37,620 nt of DNA, from contig CAMWXJ010000023.1 in NCBI GenBank assembly GCA_947178215.1, positions 1-37,620 of the forward strand, in the 5' to 3' direction. Every line of letters begins with the position of its first letter. The first letter of the stretch is position 1. The notes beneath the pieces were generated by a model. It was not told the DNA's origin and did no database searches. It saw only the letters and a program-made list of their open reading frames with translations. Positions 1 to 9,371 of the stretch are shown one piece after another. A program made the position numbers and the translations under genes. This stretch comes from an uncultured Porphyromonadaceae bacterium. Lineage in GTDB: Bacteria > Bacteroidota > Bacteroidia > Bacteroidales > Muribaculaceae.

Positions 1-15
1 AAATTTGTGGAGCTA

Positions 16-47
16 TTCAGAACGAAATTTTGCACTTCGTTCTTGAA
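16..47. repeat. Inverted repeat downstream of the efflux operon
   Basis: Arms TTCA-GAACGAA (16-26) and TTCGTTCTTGAA (36-47) pair with one bulged base around a 9-base loop. It lies 28 bases beyond the stop of the last efflux gene, where a terminator is expected, but no T-run follows it on the minus strand. A processing or stabilising 3' hairpin is as likely as an intrinsic terminator. Confidence 0.4.
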
Positions 48-74
48 TCTTCACACAAGCGAAAAGTTATCAAA

Positions 75-1682
75 TCAGCACTTTAAGGCCTCGCGGCTCT
101 CGGCACGCGCCAGCCCCCTTATGGCTTTGCGGATAGTACGCCACTTGGGGAAGATTGCCGACGGACGCAGCGGAGCATAGCTCAAGGCTATCACTGTGAT
201 AAACACCAGCGAGGCTATGAGCAGCCAGCCATAAATCTCTTTCATCGACACCACCATAGCCTGACGGCTTATCATGGCGGCAATGTTGCCGAGAGAGCCG
301 GCGTCCACTACCGGATTGACATCGGTGACGACCGAGCCTATCATCGACATGTTGGACGCCATGACATGCCTGAACCACTCGCCTATCACGGCAGGGCCGA
401 ACGCGGCCGACACCACAGCGCCCATGAAGCCGTTGATGACGAGAGCCTGCGGAAACACGAGGAAATGCAGTCCGCTCTGCACGATTGAAGTCAGCAGCAC
501 TATGGACAATATTACCGAAGAGATGCCGCGGAGCATAAGCGGCATAAACAGCATCTCTTTCTCAATGCCGTAGTCAATGAGAAAATAGAAGTAGGCGAGA
601 TAAGCCGACAGGAAAGCTACCGACAGCGCCGTCATGTGCTTGTAGCGCCAGCGGCGACGGCAGAACAGCCAGTAGGTCAACGCCACGCCTGCCAGGATGC
701 CGACGAGCACATAGAAGTTGAGATCGATGAGGTTTGTTTCGTCGAAACCGAGAATTGTGGAGGCATAGGTGTGCTCAAACACATGTTCCGTGCCGAGCAG
801 AGTGTAGAAAACGACGTATATCAGCGAGGCGCGCACCACATTACGGTTTGTCATCGCCTGAAATGATATGTAGGGATGATGCAGGAACGTGGCACGCCAC
901 AGGTTGACCGCGATACATACAAACCCAAACACGGTGGCGCCCGTAATCTCTGCGGAATCCCACCAGTCGTAGAAGTTGCCGTAGACGCATACGAAAGTAA
1001 ACGAAAGGGCGGCCAAACCCCACAAGAATCCGCCGAGCCAGTCGATGCCCAGCAGCGGGATGAACATGGGGGCGCGCATGGGTTTGAGCAGAATCAGCAC
1101 GAGAACCAGCATCACGGCGAGCAATCCTATGACAAGCAGGTGCATATACTCCCACTGGGAGTAGAACGCTGTGTAGACCGCGGCTATGCCCGACAACTGT
1201 ATCGCGCCGTCGACCACCAGATACACGAAGCAGAAGAACACCGACATGTCGCGTACGGGAGTAAGCCACAGCTGAATGGTGGAGTTGCAGATAAAGGTGG
1301 CCCACATTCGGAACCAGCCCGCAACGGCACACGCCGCCACAAGCAACACCACTGAATCAGTGACAGCGCACACGGCACAGCATCCCATGATTACCATACC
1401 GCATAGCAGAAGCCCTGTCCGCCCGGAGAAGCGGAATTTGAGGCGGAACATGACGGCAAAGTTTACCGACATGCCCACAATCTGAGCGTAGCCTGCCATG
1501 AGAATATCTTCCTGCATCAGGGCAGTGGTGCCAACCATGTCGCTTGCGGCAGCAAGATAAAGGCCGCCCGACAGCTGGATGATAACAAGAAACAGAATGA
1601 ACACCCACGGTTTGAGGCGTCGGGGCACCGCGTTTGTCATCTCGGGGATGTCAAACGGCCCCTGCAAAACGTGGCCCGACAT
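75..1682 (-). CDS. MFS multidrug efflux pump, DHA2/EmrB-like
   Basis: This is the inner-membrane pump of a tripartite efflux system, expected to use the proton gradient to export drugs or toxic metabolites. The 535-residue product is hydrophobic throughout, with about 14 predicted membrane segments. That is the length and topology of the 14-TM DHA2 (EmrB/QacA) branch of the major facilitator superfamily. It is the third gene of the operon: its ATG overlaps the adaptor's stop by one base (TGATG), so translational coupling is likely. A second in-frame Met at residue 15 is a possible alternative start. The TolC-HlyD-MFS order matches EmrAB-TolC-like systems. The substrate cannot be read from the sequence. 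The family call is confident; the EmrB subtype is inferred from length and neighbours. Confidence 0.9.
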   Translation of the reverse strand: MSGHVLQGPFDIPEMTNAVPRRLKPWVFILFLVIIQLSGGLYLAAASDMVGTTALMQEDILMAGYAQIVGMSVNFAVMFRLKFRFSGRTGLLLCGMVIMGCCAVCAVTDSVVLLVAACAVAGWFRMWATFICNSTIQLWLTPVRDMSVFFCFVYLVVDGAIQLSGIAAVYTAFYSQWEYMHLLVIGLLAVMLVLVLILLKPMRAPMFIPLLGIDWLGGFLWGLAALSFTFVCVYGNFYDWWDSAEITGATVFGFVCIAVNLWRATFLHHPYISFQAMTNRNVVRASLIYVVFYTLLGTEHVFEHTYASTILGFDETNLIDLNFYVLVGILAGVALTYWLFCRRRWRYKHMTALSVAFLSAYLAYFYFLIDYGIEKEMLFMPLMLRGISSVILSIVLLTSIVQSGLHFLVFPQALVINGFMGAVVSAAFGPAVIGEWFRHVMASNMSMIGSVVTDVNPVVDAGSLGNIAAMISRQAMVVSMKEIYGWLLIASLVFITVIALSYAPLRPSAIFPKWRTIRKAIRGLARAESREALKC

Positions 1683-2716
1683 CAGTAGGCGATTTCACAT
1701 TCCACATTCATGCCGGAACGTAGCCTTGACATGGCCTCGGCACTGTTGCCCGATGTGAAGCGTATGCGCACAGGCACACGCTGACGCACCTTGACGAAGT
1801 TACCGGCCGAATTATCCTGAGGTATCAGCGACAGCGCGGCGCCGGTAGCGTTGGAAACCGACTCAACCTCGCCCTCAAACACAGTGTCGGGTATAGCGTC
1901 GACCTTAATCTCGACCTTGCTTCCGGGAGCTATGTGTTGAAGCTGAGTCTCCTTGAAGTTGGCTATGACCCATGTATCGGCTGTATCGACAATATCGAGC
2001 AGGGTGCGACCCGGCTGAACAAGCTGCCCCACCCGTATCTCTTTGCGCGAAGCGAATCCGTCGCAGGGGGCGGTGATTACCGTATACGACAGATTGAGCT
2101 CGGCTGTTGCAAGCAACGCCTCGGCAAGCTCTATCCCTGCATCGCTCTGCCCTACCCGGTTACGGGTTTCGGCTACGGCCTGAGTGCTTGCTTTGCGGCT
2201 GCTGACCATTCTGTCGTAGCGGGCGCGTGAAGCCTCATATTCAGTGGCTACGCGGTCGTACTGCTGTTGTGTCACGGCCTCCTTGGCAAGCAGTGCCTTG
2301 TAGCGCTCATATTCCGAGCGGGCGTTTTCCATCACCACGCGCGCCTCCTCGATCGAGGCATCGGTCACAGCCACACCTGCCGACACCGTGGCCACACTGC
2401 TGCCGGCTACTTCACGGCCGGCCAGGGCGTTGCGGTAGTCGGCGCGCGCCTGAGCGACACGAAGCCTGAGATCCGAATCATCAATGATTACGAGGGTGTC
2501 GCCTTTTTTCACCGGCTCAAACTCCTTGAAGCGTATCTCCTTGATATAGCCCTGCACACGGCTGATGACAGGCACTATCTGCCTGCGCACCTGCGCGTTG
2601 TCGGTAAATTCGATATTGCCGAAATGGATGAAGTGCGAGATTACCCACACTGCCGCTACCGCTACCACGGCAAGCGTTACTACGTAAGAGAGTATTTTTT
2701 TAGTGCGATGATTCAT
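1682..2716 (-). CDS. HlyD/EmrA-family periplasmic adaptor (membrane fusion protein)
   Basis: The adaptor links the inner-membrane MFS pump to the outer-membrane TolC channel across the periplasm. The 344-residue protein has a short cytoplasmic start and one N-terminal membrane anchor (about residues 9-31). A split biotinyl-lipoyl domain follows (around VQGYIKEIRFKEFEPVKKGD and, after the hairpin, TVITAPCDGFASRKEIRVGQ). Between these lies a long helical hairpin rich in Ala, Glu and Arg, and a beta-barrel region comes after. This is standard EmrA architecture and close to normal length. Its ATG overlaps the TolC stop by four bases (ATGA), and its own stop overlaps the pump's start by one, so the three genes are one transcriptional and probably translationally coupled unit. 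Confidence 0.92.
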   Translation of the reverse strand: MNHRTKKILSYVVTLAVVAVAAVWVISHFIHFGNIEFTDNAQVRRQIVPVISRVQGYIKEIRFKEFEPVKKGDTLVIIDDSDLRLRVAQARADYRNALAGREVAGSSVATVSAGVAVTDASIEEARVVMENARSEYERYKALLAKEAVTQQQYDRVATEYEASRARYDRMVSSRKASTQAVAETRNRVGQSDAGIELAEALLATAELNLSYTVITAPCDGFASRKEIRVGQLVQPGRTLLDIVDTADTWVIANFKETQLQHIAPGSKVEIKVDAIPDTVFEGEVESVSNATGAALSLIPQDNSAGNFVKVRQRVPVRIRFTSGNSAEAMSRLRSGMNVECEIAY

Positions 2717-4032
2717 ATCTGTCCTGAGGTGAATAGGAGTTTGTAATAATAGTAGATGATGTTGATGCGGGCGTTGACAAGACGCTGCTCGGCGTCAAGC
2801 TTCGAATTGGCCGCGTCGAGCTGGTCTGTTATGAGCGCCATGCCCTCGGCGAAGCGGGTCGAGGTAGTGGCGTAGTTGCGGTCGGCGAGTTCCACGCTGT
2901 GCTCCTGTGTGCGCAGCTCCTCATACGCCTCGCAATAGCGTATGTAGTCGGCCCTCACGCCAAGCTCGACATTGAGGCGCGAGGCACTTAGATTGTCGTA
3001 TGCTTCGAGGGTGCGGGCTTTTGCCGCCGCCACCTTGCGGTTGCTCTTGTATAGCGATGACAGACTGTAATTGACCCCTACGCCCACATACCAGTAGCCG
3101 AGGTTGCGGTTGATAGGGGGCACCTCCACGAGTATCGGGCCGTTGAAATTCCATCCCGCCTGAATACCCACATGCGGCATAAGCTCAGATTTGGCGAGCT
3201 TCTCGCCGGTGCGGCTCATATCCACGGCCGTTGATGCGAGTTTGAGCGACGGTGCGTTATCGCGCGCTACCTCCTGCCACGTCGCCTCGCCCTCCATGCC
3301 AAGCGAGCGCGCCAGCAAGGAGGAATCGGGTAAAACGGTAGTGCCTTCGGGCAGTCCTGCCATAGACACGAGGTTGGAGTTGAGGATAACGAGCGTATTG
3401 TCAATCCGGGTAAGTTCAAGCTCCATATTGGAGAGCAGGAGTTCGTAACGGGTGATGTCATTGCGCAGAGCCATGCCCTCGGCATGACGCGCCTTCATAT
3501 CGTCGAGCACACGCGTTGCCAGAGTGATGTTTTTCTCCATCACCCCGCGCAGATTGCGGTATTTATAGATGTCGAGATAGAAGCCGGTGAGCCGGAAGCG
3601 TATGTCGTCGCGCGCCATATCGGTGGCGAAGCGCGCGGCGGTCGACTTATGTGAGGCCATCTCTATCGCGCCGGAGATAGCTCCGCCGGCATAGACAGGC
3701 TGCATTATCTCCACGGCCGCCACATTGTTGAAATGCGGGATGGGAGCTTTCTGATAGTCGGAGAAATGGCGGTCGGTGGTGAAGCCGTCGCCGTTGTAGC
3801 CCACGCTTACGGAGGCATTGATTTCCGGGAGTCGCGAACGGCGGGCAGCGTCCAGCTCTATCGCGGAAGCTGTTTCGGCAGTGAGCGACGGGCGCAACAG
3901 CACACTCCCCTTCTCAGCCGCTGCGAATATCTCGTCGAGAGTATACACAACGGTCGACCGGGCATGGCCGCACACCCCGCCGCTGCACAGGACAGCAGCA
4001 AGCAGCCCTGTGAGCAATCGGTGATTGTTCAT
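2713..4032 (-). CDS. TolC-family outer-membrane efflux protein
   Basis: First gene of the efflux operon. It encodes the trimeric outer-membrane channel that completes the export duct. The 439-residue protein starts with a Sec signal peptide (about residues 1-24, hydrophobic core LLTGLLAAVLCSGGVCG). Two long amphipathic helical repeats typical of OEP domains follow: residues about 30-210, and 235-430 ending in repeated ..LDAANSKLDAEQRLVNARI.. heptads. The cysteines in the signal region do not form a convincing lipobox, so lipidation is not expected. A promoter lies about 230 bases upstream, leaving an unusually long untranslated leader. No TetR- or MarR-type regulator is encoded next to the operon within the window. 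Confidence 0.92.
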   Translation of the reverse strand: MNNHRLLTGLLAAVLCSGGVCGHARSTVVYTLDEIFAAAEKGSVLLRPSLTAETASAIELDAARRSRLPEINASVSVGYNGDGFTTDRHFSDYQKAPIPHFNNVAAVEIMQPVYAGGAISGAIEMASHKSTAARFATDMARDDIRFRLTGFYLDIYKYRNLRGVMEKNITLATRVLDDMKARHAEGMALRNDITRYELLLSNMELELTRIDNTLVILNSNLVSMAGLPEGTTVLPDSSLLARSLGMEGEATWQEVARDNAPSLKLASTAVDMSRTGEKLAKSELMPHVGIQAGWNFNGPILVEVPPINRNLGYWYVGVGVNYSLSSLYKSNRKVAAAKARTLEAYDNLSASRLNVELGVRADYIRYCEAYEELRTQEHSVELADRNYATTSTRFAEGMALITDQLDAANSKLDAEQRLVNARINIIYYYYKLLFTSGQI

Positions 4033-4388
4033 GTCAAGAAAAATAAATAAGTAATGATTGATTTGTGGTCGGCCTCGGTATAAAATCCCCTCGGAGTGCC
4101 GACATTCAAGCTGTACGGGCCGCTATCCAACCGCGCGGCCGGGCATCAGCGCGTAGTGCGCCAATTTTCCATTACAGCATACTGTATGACAGTGATTTCT
4201 GTTGAAAAAAATAAAGTGTCGATATGTATCATAAATAGTGTGCTCATTGTAAGCACGCTGCAAAGATACAAAAAAAATTCCGCTTCAAATATATCTGATT
4301 TTCGATTACAGATGTGATTTTCGGCGCACAGTTTTGGTCGGAAGATTGTTATAGCCAATAAGAACTCACTAAAATAAAAGAGCAATCC
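4033..4388. other. Divergent intergenic region between two efflux loci
   Basis: This 356-base gap contains no convincing gene. On the minus strand it holds the efflux-operon promoter (4260-4268) and its roughly 220-base leader. In the leader are a GC-rich hairpin (GGCCGC at 4118-4123 with GCGGCC at 4135-4140) and a palindrome CATAC-T-GTATG (4178-4188). Towards the plus-strand MFS gene there are two direct copies of TGATTTTCG (4296-4304 and 4315-4323) that bracket an ATCTG/CAGAT inverted repeat. A weak -7-like CAgtTTTG lies at 4329-4336. The repeats are plausible operator sites, but no cognate regulator is visible. Confidence 0.6.
4260..4268 (-). promoter_or_regulatory. Promoter of the tolC-hlyD-MFS efflux operon
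   Basis: On the minus strand the -7 box reads TATCTTTGC, a perfect TAnnTTTG match, with a TTTG -33 element about 17-18 bases upstream. The predicted start is near 4254, about 220 bases before the TolC ATG. Confidence 0.75.
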
Positions 4389-5648
4389 ATGATTTCAACC
4401 GGCAAACAACCGATGTCCGTTATGACGTTCTGCGCCATAATGTCACTCTCGCTCATAGTCAATCTTCCGGGACTGGCGGTAACTCCCATGCTCGGGACAC
4501 TTCACAAGATATTTCCTGACACGACGCAAATCGAGGATCAGCTGCTGACTGTACTCCCCAACCTGCTCATCATACCCTTTGTACTCCTTTCCGGCAAGCT
4601 TTCGCTGGCCCGACACAAGAAGCGTATCATAGTGACCGCACTGGCGATATTCTGCATCAGCGCCATAGGCTATATGTTTGCCCGCACTATGGCTATGCTG
4701 ATTATAATCAGCTGCCTGCTCGGGTGCGGTACGGGACTGCTCATACCCTTCTCTACCGGCCTTATTGCCGACAACTTCTGCGGCTCCCGCCGCCTGAGGG
4801 TCATGGGTCTGCAATCAGGCATATCCAACACAGTGGTAATGCTCGCCACTTTCATCGTGAGCTGGCTGTGCGGAGCACGCAACTGGCACATGCCGTTTGC
4901 CGTCTACCTCATCGGCCTGGTCCCCCTCTCCCTCTCGTTCTGGCTCGGAGGGATGTCACAAAGCGCCCCCGACAGCGACAAAAGTGCTTGCGACGTGTCG
5001 GACAACGCTTCTCTTGCCGGGAAAGACGTATCGTCGACCGGCGCCCCACGCGTCAGGGACGGTTTCTACGTAGGGAGAATCGCGGCTCTTACAGGTGTCT
5101 ATTTCTTCATCACATTCGCCACAATATGCATATCCTATTACTGCCCCTACCTCGTGGAAAAAGAGGGGTGGAGCGACACCCTCACAGGTACTACCACCGC
5201 CCTGTACTTCCTATTCATTTTCCTGCCGGGCTATTTTCTGTCATGGTTTGTAAAACACCTTAAAGGGAGTTGCTTCTTCTTTGCGGCGGTGTGTATGACG
5301 GCAGGCATAGGGCTGTTCGCGTTCATACCGTCGGACCTGTCGCTCTGCGTCGGGGCCGGGCTCGCCGGACTCGGCTACGGTATCTGTCAGCCTATCCTAT
5401 ACGACAAAGCCAGTGTAGCTGTGAAGTCGGAGAACAAAGCCACACTCTCGCTCGCGCTCGTGCTCACGGCCAACTATCTTGCCATAGTTCTTACACCTTT
5501 TATTATAGACCTTCTGCGCAACATTCTACATGCCGGGAAGGTGACGGGCTTCGCGTTCATAGTGTGCTTCGCGCTCCTCGTCATATTTACAGTCATCACC
5601 GCTATAAAACGCAAAAGTTTCGTGTTTATGGTGGGTGATAACAAATAA
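4389..5648 (+). CDS. MFS transporter (12-TM, drug/metabolite efflux-like)
   Basis: A single-gene major facilitator superfamily transporter of 419 residues. There are about 12 hydrophobic segments in two sets of six, separated by a polar central loop around residues 192-225 (rich in Ser, Asp and Lys). The loop between TM2 and TM3 carries the basic MFS motif A-like stretch GKLSLARHKKR. Length and layout fit the DHA1-type drug/H+ antiporters or sugar efflux carriers, and the substrate cannot be deduced. It is transcribed divergently from the tripartite efflux operon and converges on recQ with only six bases between the stops, so the two genes must share a termination zone. Confidence 0.88.
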   Translation: MISTGKQPMSVMTFCAIMSLSLIVNLPGLAVTPMLGTLHKIFPDTTQIEDQLLTVLPNLLIIPFVLLSGKLSLARHKKRIIVTALAIFCISAIGYMFARTMAMLIIISCLLGCGTGLLIPFSTGLIADNFCGSRRLRVMGLQSGISNTVVMLATFIVSWLCGARNWHMPFAVYLIGLVPLSLSFWLGGMSQSAPDSDKSACDVSDNASLAGKDVSSTGAPRVRDGFYVGRIAALTGVYFFITFATICISYYCPYLVEKEGWSDTLTGTTTALYFLFIFLPGYFLSWFVKHLKGSCFFFAAVCMTAGIGLFAFIPSDLSLCVGAGLAGLGYGICQPILYDKASVAVKSENKATLSLALVLTANYLAIVLTPFIIDLLRNILHAGKVTGFAFIVCFALLVIFTVITAIKRKSFVFMVGDNK

Positions 5649-5654
5649 TGACGC

Positions 5655-7826
5655 TCAGCCGATGAGACCGCGCATACGCGCCACTGCGAATGCGAATGTG
5701 AGCAGGCCGTCGGGATATTGCGAAGCGTATAACTCATACATCTTCTCGCCCGGGCCGAGCGACTTGTATTGCGCCACGATACGGGCCAGTGTGGTCGGAT
5801 CGACGACTGAATCTATCTCGGAATGCGTGAGCTCGCAAGCTACCGCGAGGTCGGCGAGATGACTGTAAACGGTCTGTATCTGTATGCCGCGGATGCGTGC
5901 GATGTCGGCTGGCGAAGTGCCGCGACGGAACAGAAACAGCGACGTATAGCGCGAGTGTTCGACGACCGGCTTGAACGCGGGCGACACCTTTGACAGCGCT
6001 TTGGCCACCGGCCCCCAGTAGAGGGCGGCTTTGCGCTCGCTTATGCCCTCTATCATGGCAAACGCCGCCATAGTCAGCGGTTTTTTCTCCACTATCGCAC
6101 GGATAGTGGGGTCCGACAACACCAGATACGATGCTGTGCCCTCTTTGGCCGAAAGCTTTTCGCGCACGTCGACGAGTGCGGCAAGCATGAGTGTCGACAC
6201 GTCGGGCTTGACGCGAGGCTGCGGCGTGGTCTTGCGGCCGGCGCGGTAATTGTCGTAGCCGTCGTTGCGCGCGAGCATTACCGGCTCGGTAGAGTATAAT
6301 ATGCGGCGGCCATAGTCAGTGACGCGCAGCTTGTTGCCATCATCGTAAGCGATGTCGACAATACCGAGCTGAATCATTTGGAGTATGATGTGGTGCCAGT
6401 CGGATGCGGGTATGTCGCGCCCCACGCCGTAGGTCTTGATGCGGTCAAATCCATGCGCACGCAAATCGGCGCGTGCCGAGCCACGCAGTATGTCAGTGAG
6501 CATCGATGCTCCTACCTGTTCCCCTACCCTTACCATCGCCGAAAGGGCCATGCGCACGGGAGTAGACGCGTCGTAACGCTGCGGCGGCGACAGGCACACG
6601 TCGCAGTTGCCGCAGTCGTGGTCGAGGGTCTCCCCGAAATAGCTCAGTAACATTCTACGGCGGCATATCTTCGCCTCGGCATACTGCTCCATGCGTTTGA
6701 GCTTTTCAAGGTTGACGCCGGCCTGGCCGCTCTCCTCGGCGAAGTGACGGAGCGAGATAAGGTCCTGCACGGAGTAGAACATGATAGTCTGCGACGGCAT
6801 ACCGTCGCGGCCGGCACGCCCTATCTCCTGATAGTAACTCTCTATGCACGACGGCATATTGTAGTGAATGACCCAGCGAATGTTGCTCTTGTCGATACCC
6901 ATGCCGAAAGCGACCGTGGCCGCCACCACCTGCAATCGTCCCTCGCGAAAAGCGTTCTGCGTGTCAAGACGCTGCTGAGGGGGCAACGCGGCATGATATG
7001 GCGCGGCACGGTAGCCGCGGCGCACCAGTTCGGCTGCCACCGTCTCGGTGGTCTTGCGTGACAGGCAATACACAATGCCGACATCGTGAGGATGACGGTC
7101 AATCATGGTCGAAATAATCTCAAAGCGGCGCGCCCCTTTTGGCGCCGGCATCACATTGAGGCTGAGATTCGGTCGGTCAAACGAGGTGATGAACGTGGCG
7201 TGGTCGTCAAGACGTAGCTGTCGGGCTATATCGTCGCGCGTGAGACGGTCGGCCGTGGCGGTTAGTGCGACAATAGGCACCGTCGGGAGCGCCGAGCGCA
7301 GTTCCGACAGTCGGGTATAGTCGGGGCGGAAGTCGTGTCCCCAGTGCGAGATGCAGTGGGCCTCATCAATAGCCACAAGGGAGATGTCGAGCGACGAGTT
7401 CCACCGTGGCAGGTCGGCCAGCAGTCGCTCCGGCGAAATATACAGCAGCTTGATGTGACCGGCTGTAAGCGCATCGGCCACGGCCCTGTTTTCATCATCG
7501 CTTTGAAGTGAATTGAGCGTGGCTGCTGGGATACCGTTGGCAGTGAGGGCTTCCACCTGGTCGCGCATGAGCGACAGCAGCGGGCTCACCACTATCGTCA
7601 GACCCGGCAGCATCAGCGCCGGTATCTGGAAAGTTATCGACTTTCCCCCACCCGTGGGCATCAGCACCACCGTGTCGCGGCCACGGAGAAGCGTAATTAT
7701 GATGTCGAGTTGACCCGGACGGAACGACGAATAGCCGAAAAAGCGCCTGAGCATGGCATGGGCCCGTTCACCGAGCTGCCTGTCAGTAATATCTTCAAAT
7801 CGTGATGTGTGTGCCATAGGCTTCAA
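5655..7826 (-). CDS. recQ: ATP-dependent DNA helicase RecQ
   Basis: A 3'-5' superfamily 2 helicase for recombination and replication-fork repair. In the 723-residue product the helicase core carries Walker A TGGGKS (residues 58-63), DEAH box 154-157 and motif VI QEIGRAGRDG (333-342). Four zinc-ligand cysteines of the RecQ-Ct domain follow (C388, C405, C408, C411), then a winged-helix RQC region (about 430-520) and an HRDC-like helical segment (about 530-610). The extra C-terminal 100 residues look like the helix-turn-helix tail seen in long RecQ proteins. Length is normal for Bacteroidetes RecQ. A Met at residue 4 is an equally good start. The gene begins 23 bases after the wcaJ-like stop, with no clear promoter between, so co-transcription is possible. 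Confidence 0.96.
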   Translation of the reverse strand: MKPMAHTSRFEDITDRQLGERAHAMLRRFFGYSSFRPGQLDIIITLLRGRDTVVLMPTGGGKSITFQIPALMLPGLTIVVSPLLSLMRDQVEALTANGIPAATLNSLQSDDENRAVADALTAGHIKLLYISPERLLADLPRWNSSLDISLVAIDEAHCISHWGHDFRPDYTRLSELRSALPTVPIVALTATADRLTRDDIARQLRLDDHATFITSFDRPNLSLNVMPAPKGARRFEIISTMIDRHPHDVGIVYCLSRKTTETVAAELVRRGYRAAPYHAALPPQQRLDTQNAFREGRLQVVAATVAFGMGIDKSNIRWVIHYNMPSCIESYYQEIGRAGRDGMPSQTIMFYSVQDLISLRHFAEESGQAGVNLEKLKRMEQYAEAKICRRRMLLSYFGETLDHDCGNCDVCLSPPQRYDASTPVRMALSAMVRVGEQVGASMLTDILRGSARADLRAHGFDRIKTYGVGRDIPASDWHHIILQMIQLGIVDIAYDDGNKLRVTDYGRRILYSTEPVMLARNDGYDNYRAGRKTTPQPRVKPDVSTLMLAALVDVREKLSAKEGTASYLVLSDPTIRAIVEKKPLTMAAFAMIEGISERKAALYWGPVAKALSKVSPAFKPVVEHSRYTSLFLFRRGTSPADIARIRGIQIQTVYSHLADLAVACELTHSEIDSVVDPTTLARIVAQYKSLGPGEKMYELYASQYPDGLLTFAFAVARMRGLIG

Positions 7827-7849
7827 TCAGGTGTGAGTGGTGTGGAAGG

Positions 7850-9244
7850 TCAGAATGCGTTGGGCTCGCCTGCAATGGCGTTGTAGACAGTACGGAATAT
7901 GATTTTGAGGTCGAGCAAGGCACTCCAATGTTCGATATACCACACGTCGTATTTGACTCGCCTGTCCATTTGCCACAACTCTATCGTGGCGCCACGGTAA
8001 CCGTTGACCTGGGCCCAGCCTGTAATGCCGGGCTTTACGCAACTGCGCACCATATATTCGTCAATGAGACGGGCGTAGTGTTCGGTGTGGCTAAGCATGT
8101 GCGGACGCGGCCCCACAAGCGACATGTCGCCGATAAACACGTTCCATATCTGCGGAAGCTCGTCAATAGAGGTGTGCCGCAGAAAGTTGCCTATGCGTGT
8201 CTTGCGCGGGTCGTCGGGAGTGGCTTGCAGGCGGTCGGAAGCATCATTGACTTTCATGGTGCGGAACTTGTAGCATACAAATTCGCTGCCCATATAGCCT
8301 GTGCGGCGCTGCCGGAAAAACACCGGTCCTGGCGAAGACATCTTTATGGCGATAGCCACCGGTATGACAACGAGAGGGGAAAGCAGCAGCAGAACTCCCG
8401 ACACAGCTATGTCGAAGCTGCGCTTCAGCATCTTGTTGGCGAGGTTGTCGAGAGGATTGCGCCCAGCCGACATCACCGGCATCGCCCCTATGGCCGTAAG
8501 CTCGAACACTCGGTTGAAATGGTGGTTGATGAGCGGCACATAATAGAAGCGGATTACATTGTCATCGGCTATCTTTACAACGCGTTTCATGCGGTTCTCG
8601 TCATCGCCGGGAATAGCGTAGAAAATCTCGTCGACTTTATTGCCGTCGAGCAAAAAACGCTCCAACGCCGCGATGTCGCCGCGAAAAAGGCTGTCGGGCA
8701 CGTCGCACTGAGGTTCGTCATCGAATACTCCCGCAACCTTGTAGCCAAACCCGTAGTCGGACTGCATCTCGTCGAGCAGACGCAACCCCGTCGATGTCGC
8801 CCCTATTATTACCACACAAGCATAGTTGCCTCCATGACGGCGATATGCTTTCAGCGACAGACGCGCTGCGACGCCCCACAGCGTAAGACCGACAACAATC
8901 AACGATGAAAACAACGCGTAAGCAGTCCAGGCTATATTACCGATACCGACAAATTGAATGACCGCGATAAATACAATCACCTCGGCGACAGCCGCTTTCA
9001 GAGAATTGGCCATAACGTGGTCCATCTGAATCGTGCGATTCTTGTGGTTGGCATCGAGCCAGTAAGCGACCGGAAGATAGCAGAAGTTAGCCAACAGCCA
9101 CACCGTGCGGCCTCGCTCCTCTACGAGCGCCGGTTGCAACCACGCGGTGACCGCAAATGCTATGTTGATAATAATGAAGTTGGCCAACGTAAGCAGGTAG
9201 TGAATATACTTGCCGTAACGTCCTTTCTGAAATATACCTGACAC
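7850..9244 (-). CDS. Undecaprenyl-phosphate sugar phosphotransferase (WcaJ family)
   Basis: A polyprenyl-phosphate hexose-1-phosphate transferase that would place the first sugar of an exopolysaccharide or capsule repeat on undecaprenyl phosphate at the inner membrane. The 464-residue product has about four N-terminal membrane segments (residues 14-125) and a CoA-binding-like nucleotide fold (about 140-250, starting [10 protein letters not shown]). The C-terminal bacterial sugar transferase domain (about 274-464) has its membrane helix, the [11 protein letters not shown] and YKFRTM motifs, [11 protein letters not shown], and [10 protein letters not shown]. This is the full WcaJ/TIGR03023 layout. 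No capsule cluster flanks it. The three glycosyltransferases 14-18 kb away could act in the same pathway, but that is inference. The sugar (glucose versus galactose) cannot be determined. Confidence 0.92.
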   Translation of the reverse strand: MSGIFQKGRYGKYIHYLLTLANFIIINIAFAVTAWLQPALVEERGRTVWLLANFCYLPVAYWLDANHKNRTIQMDHVMANSLKAAVAEVIVFIAVIQFVGIGNIAWTAYALFSSLIVVGLTLWGVAARLSLKAYRRHGGNYACVVIIGATSTGLRLLDEMQSDYGFGYKVAGVFDDEPQCDVPDSLFRGDIAALERFLLDGNKVDEIFYAIPGDDENRMKRVVKIADDNVIRFYYVPLINHHFNRVFELTAIGAMPVMSAGRNPLDNLANKMLKRSFDIAVSGVLLLLSPLVVIPVAIAIKMSSPGPVFFRQRRTGYMGSEFVCYKFRTMKVNDASDRLQATPDDPRKTRIGNFLRHTSIDELPQIWNVFIGDMSLVGPRPHMLSHTEHYARLIDEYMVRSCVKPGITGWAQVNGYRGATIELWQMDRRVKYDVWYIEHWSALLDLKIIFRTVYNAIAGEPNAF

Positions 9245-9320
9245 TCGGATGATAGATTCGGGTTAGAGTAAGGGCATACGCGCTGCGGCTGCTGGCCGCC
9301 GGCGCCGGGAGTCTAAACAA

Positions 9321-9352
9321 GCCCCTGCCTGACAATGCTGCCGGGCAGGGGC
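9321..9352 (-). terminator. Terminator of the DUF349 gene
   Basis: On the minus strand a nine-base-pair stem GCCCCTGCC/GGCAGGGGC around a 14-base loop is followed by TTGTTT. It lies 20 bases after the stop of the DUF349 gene and before the wcaJ-like gene. Confidence 0.8.
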
Positions 9353-9371
9353 GATATTATCGGTAGGTCGA

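Noticed and set aside
4096-4317. 73-codon frame in the divergent spacer near 4.2 kb
   Set aside because: It crosses the efflux promoter and leader on the opposite strand and encodes no recognisable protein.
7928-8908. Long plus-strand open frame (326 codons) opposite the wcaJ-like gene
   Set aside because: It is antisense to a well-supported gene. The composition is His/Arg/Val-rich with no domain, as expected from the GC-rich third-position bias of the real gene.
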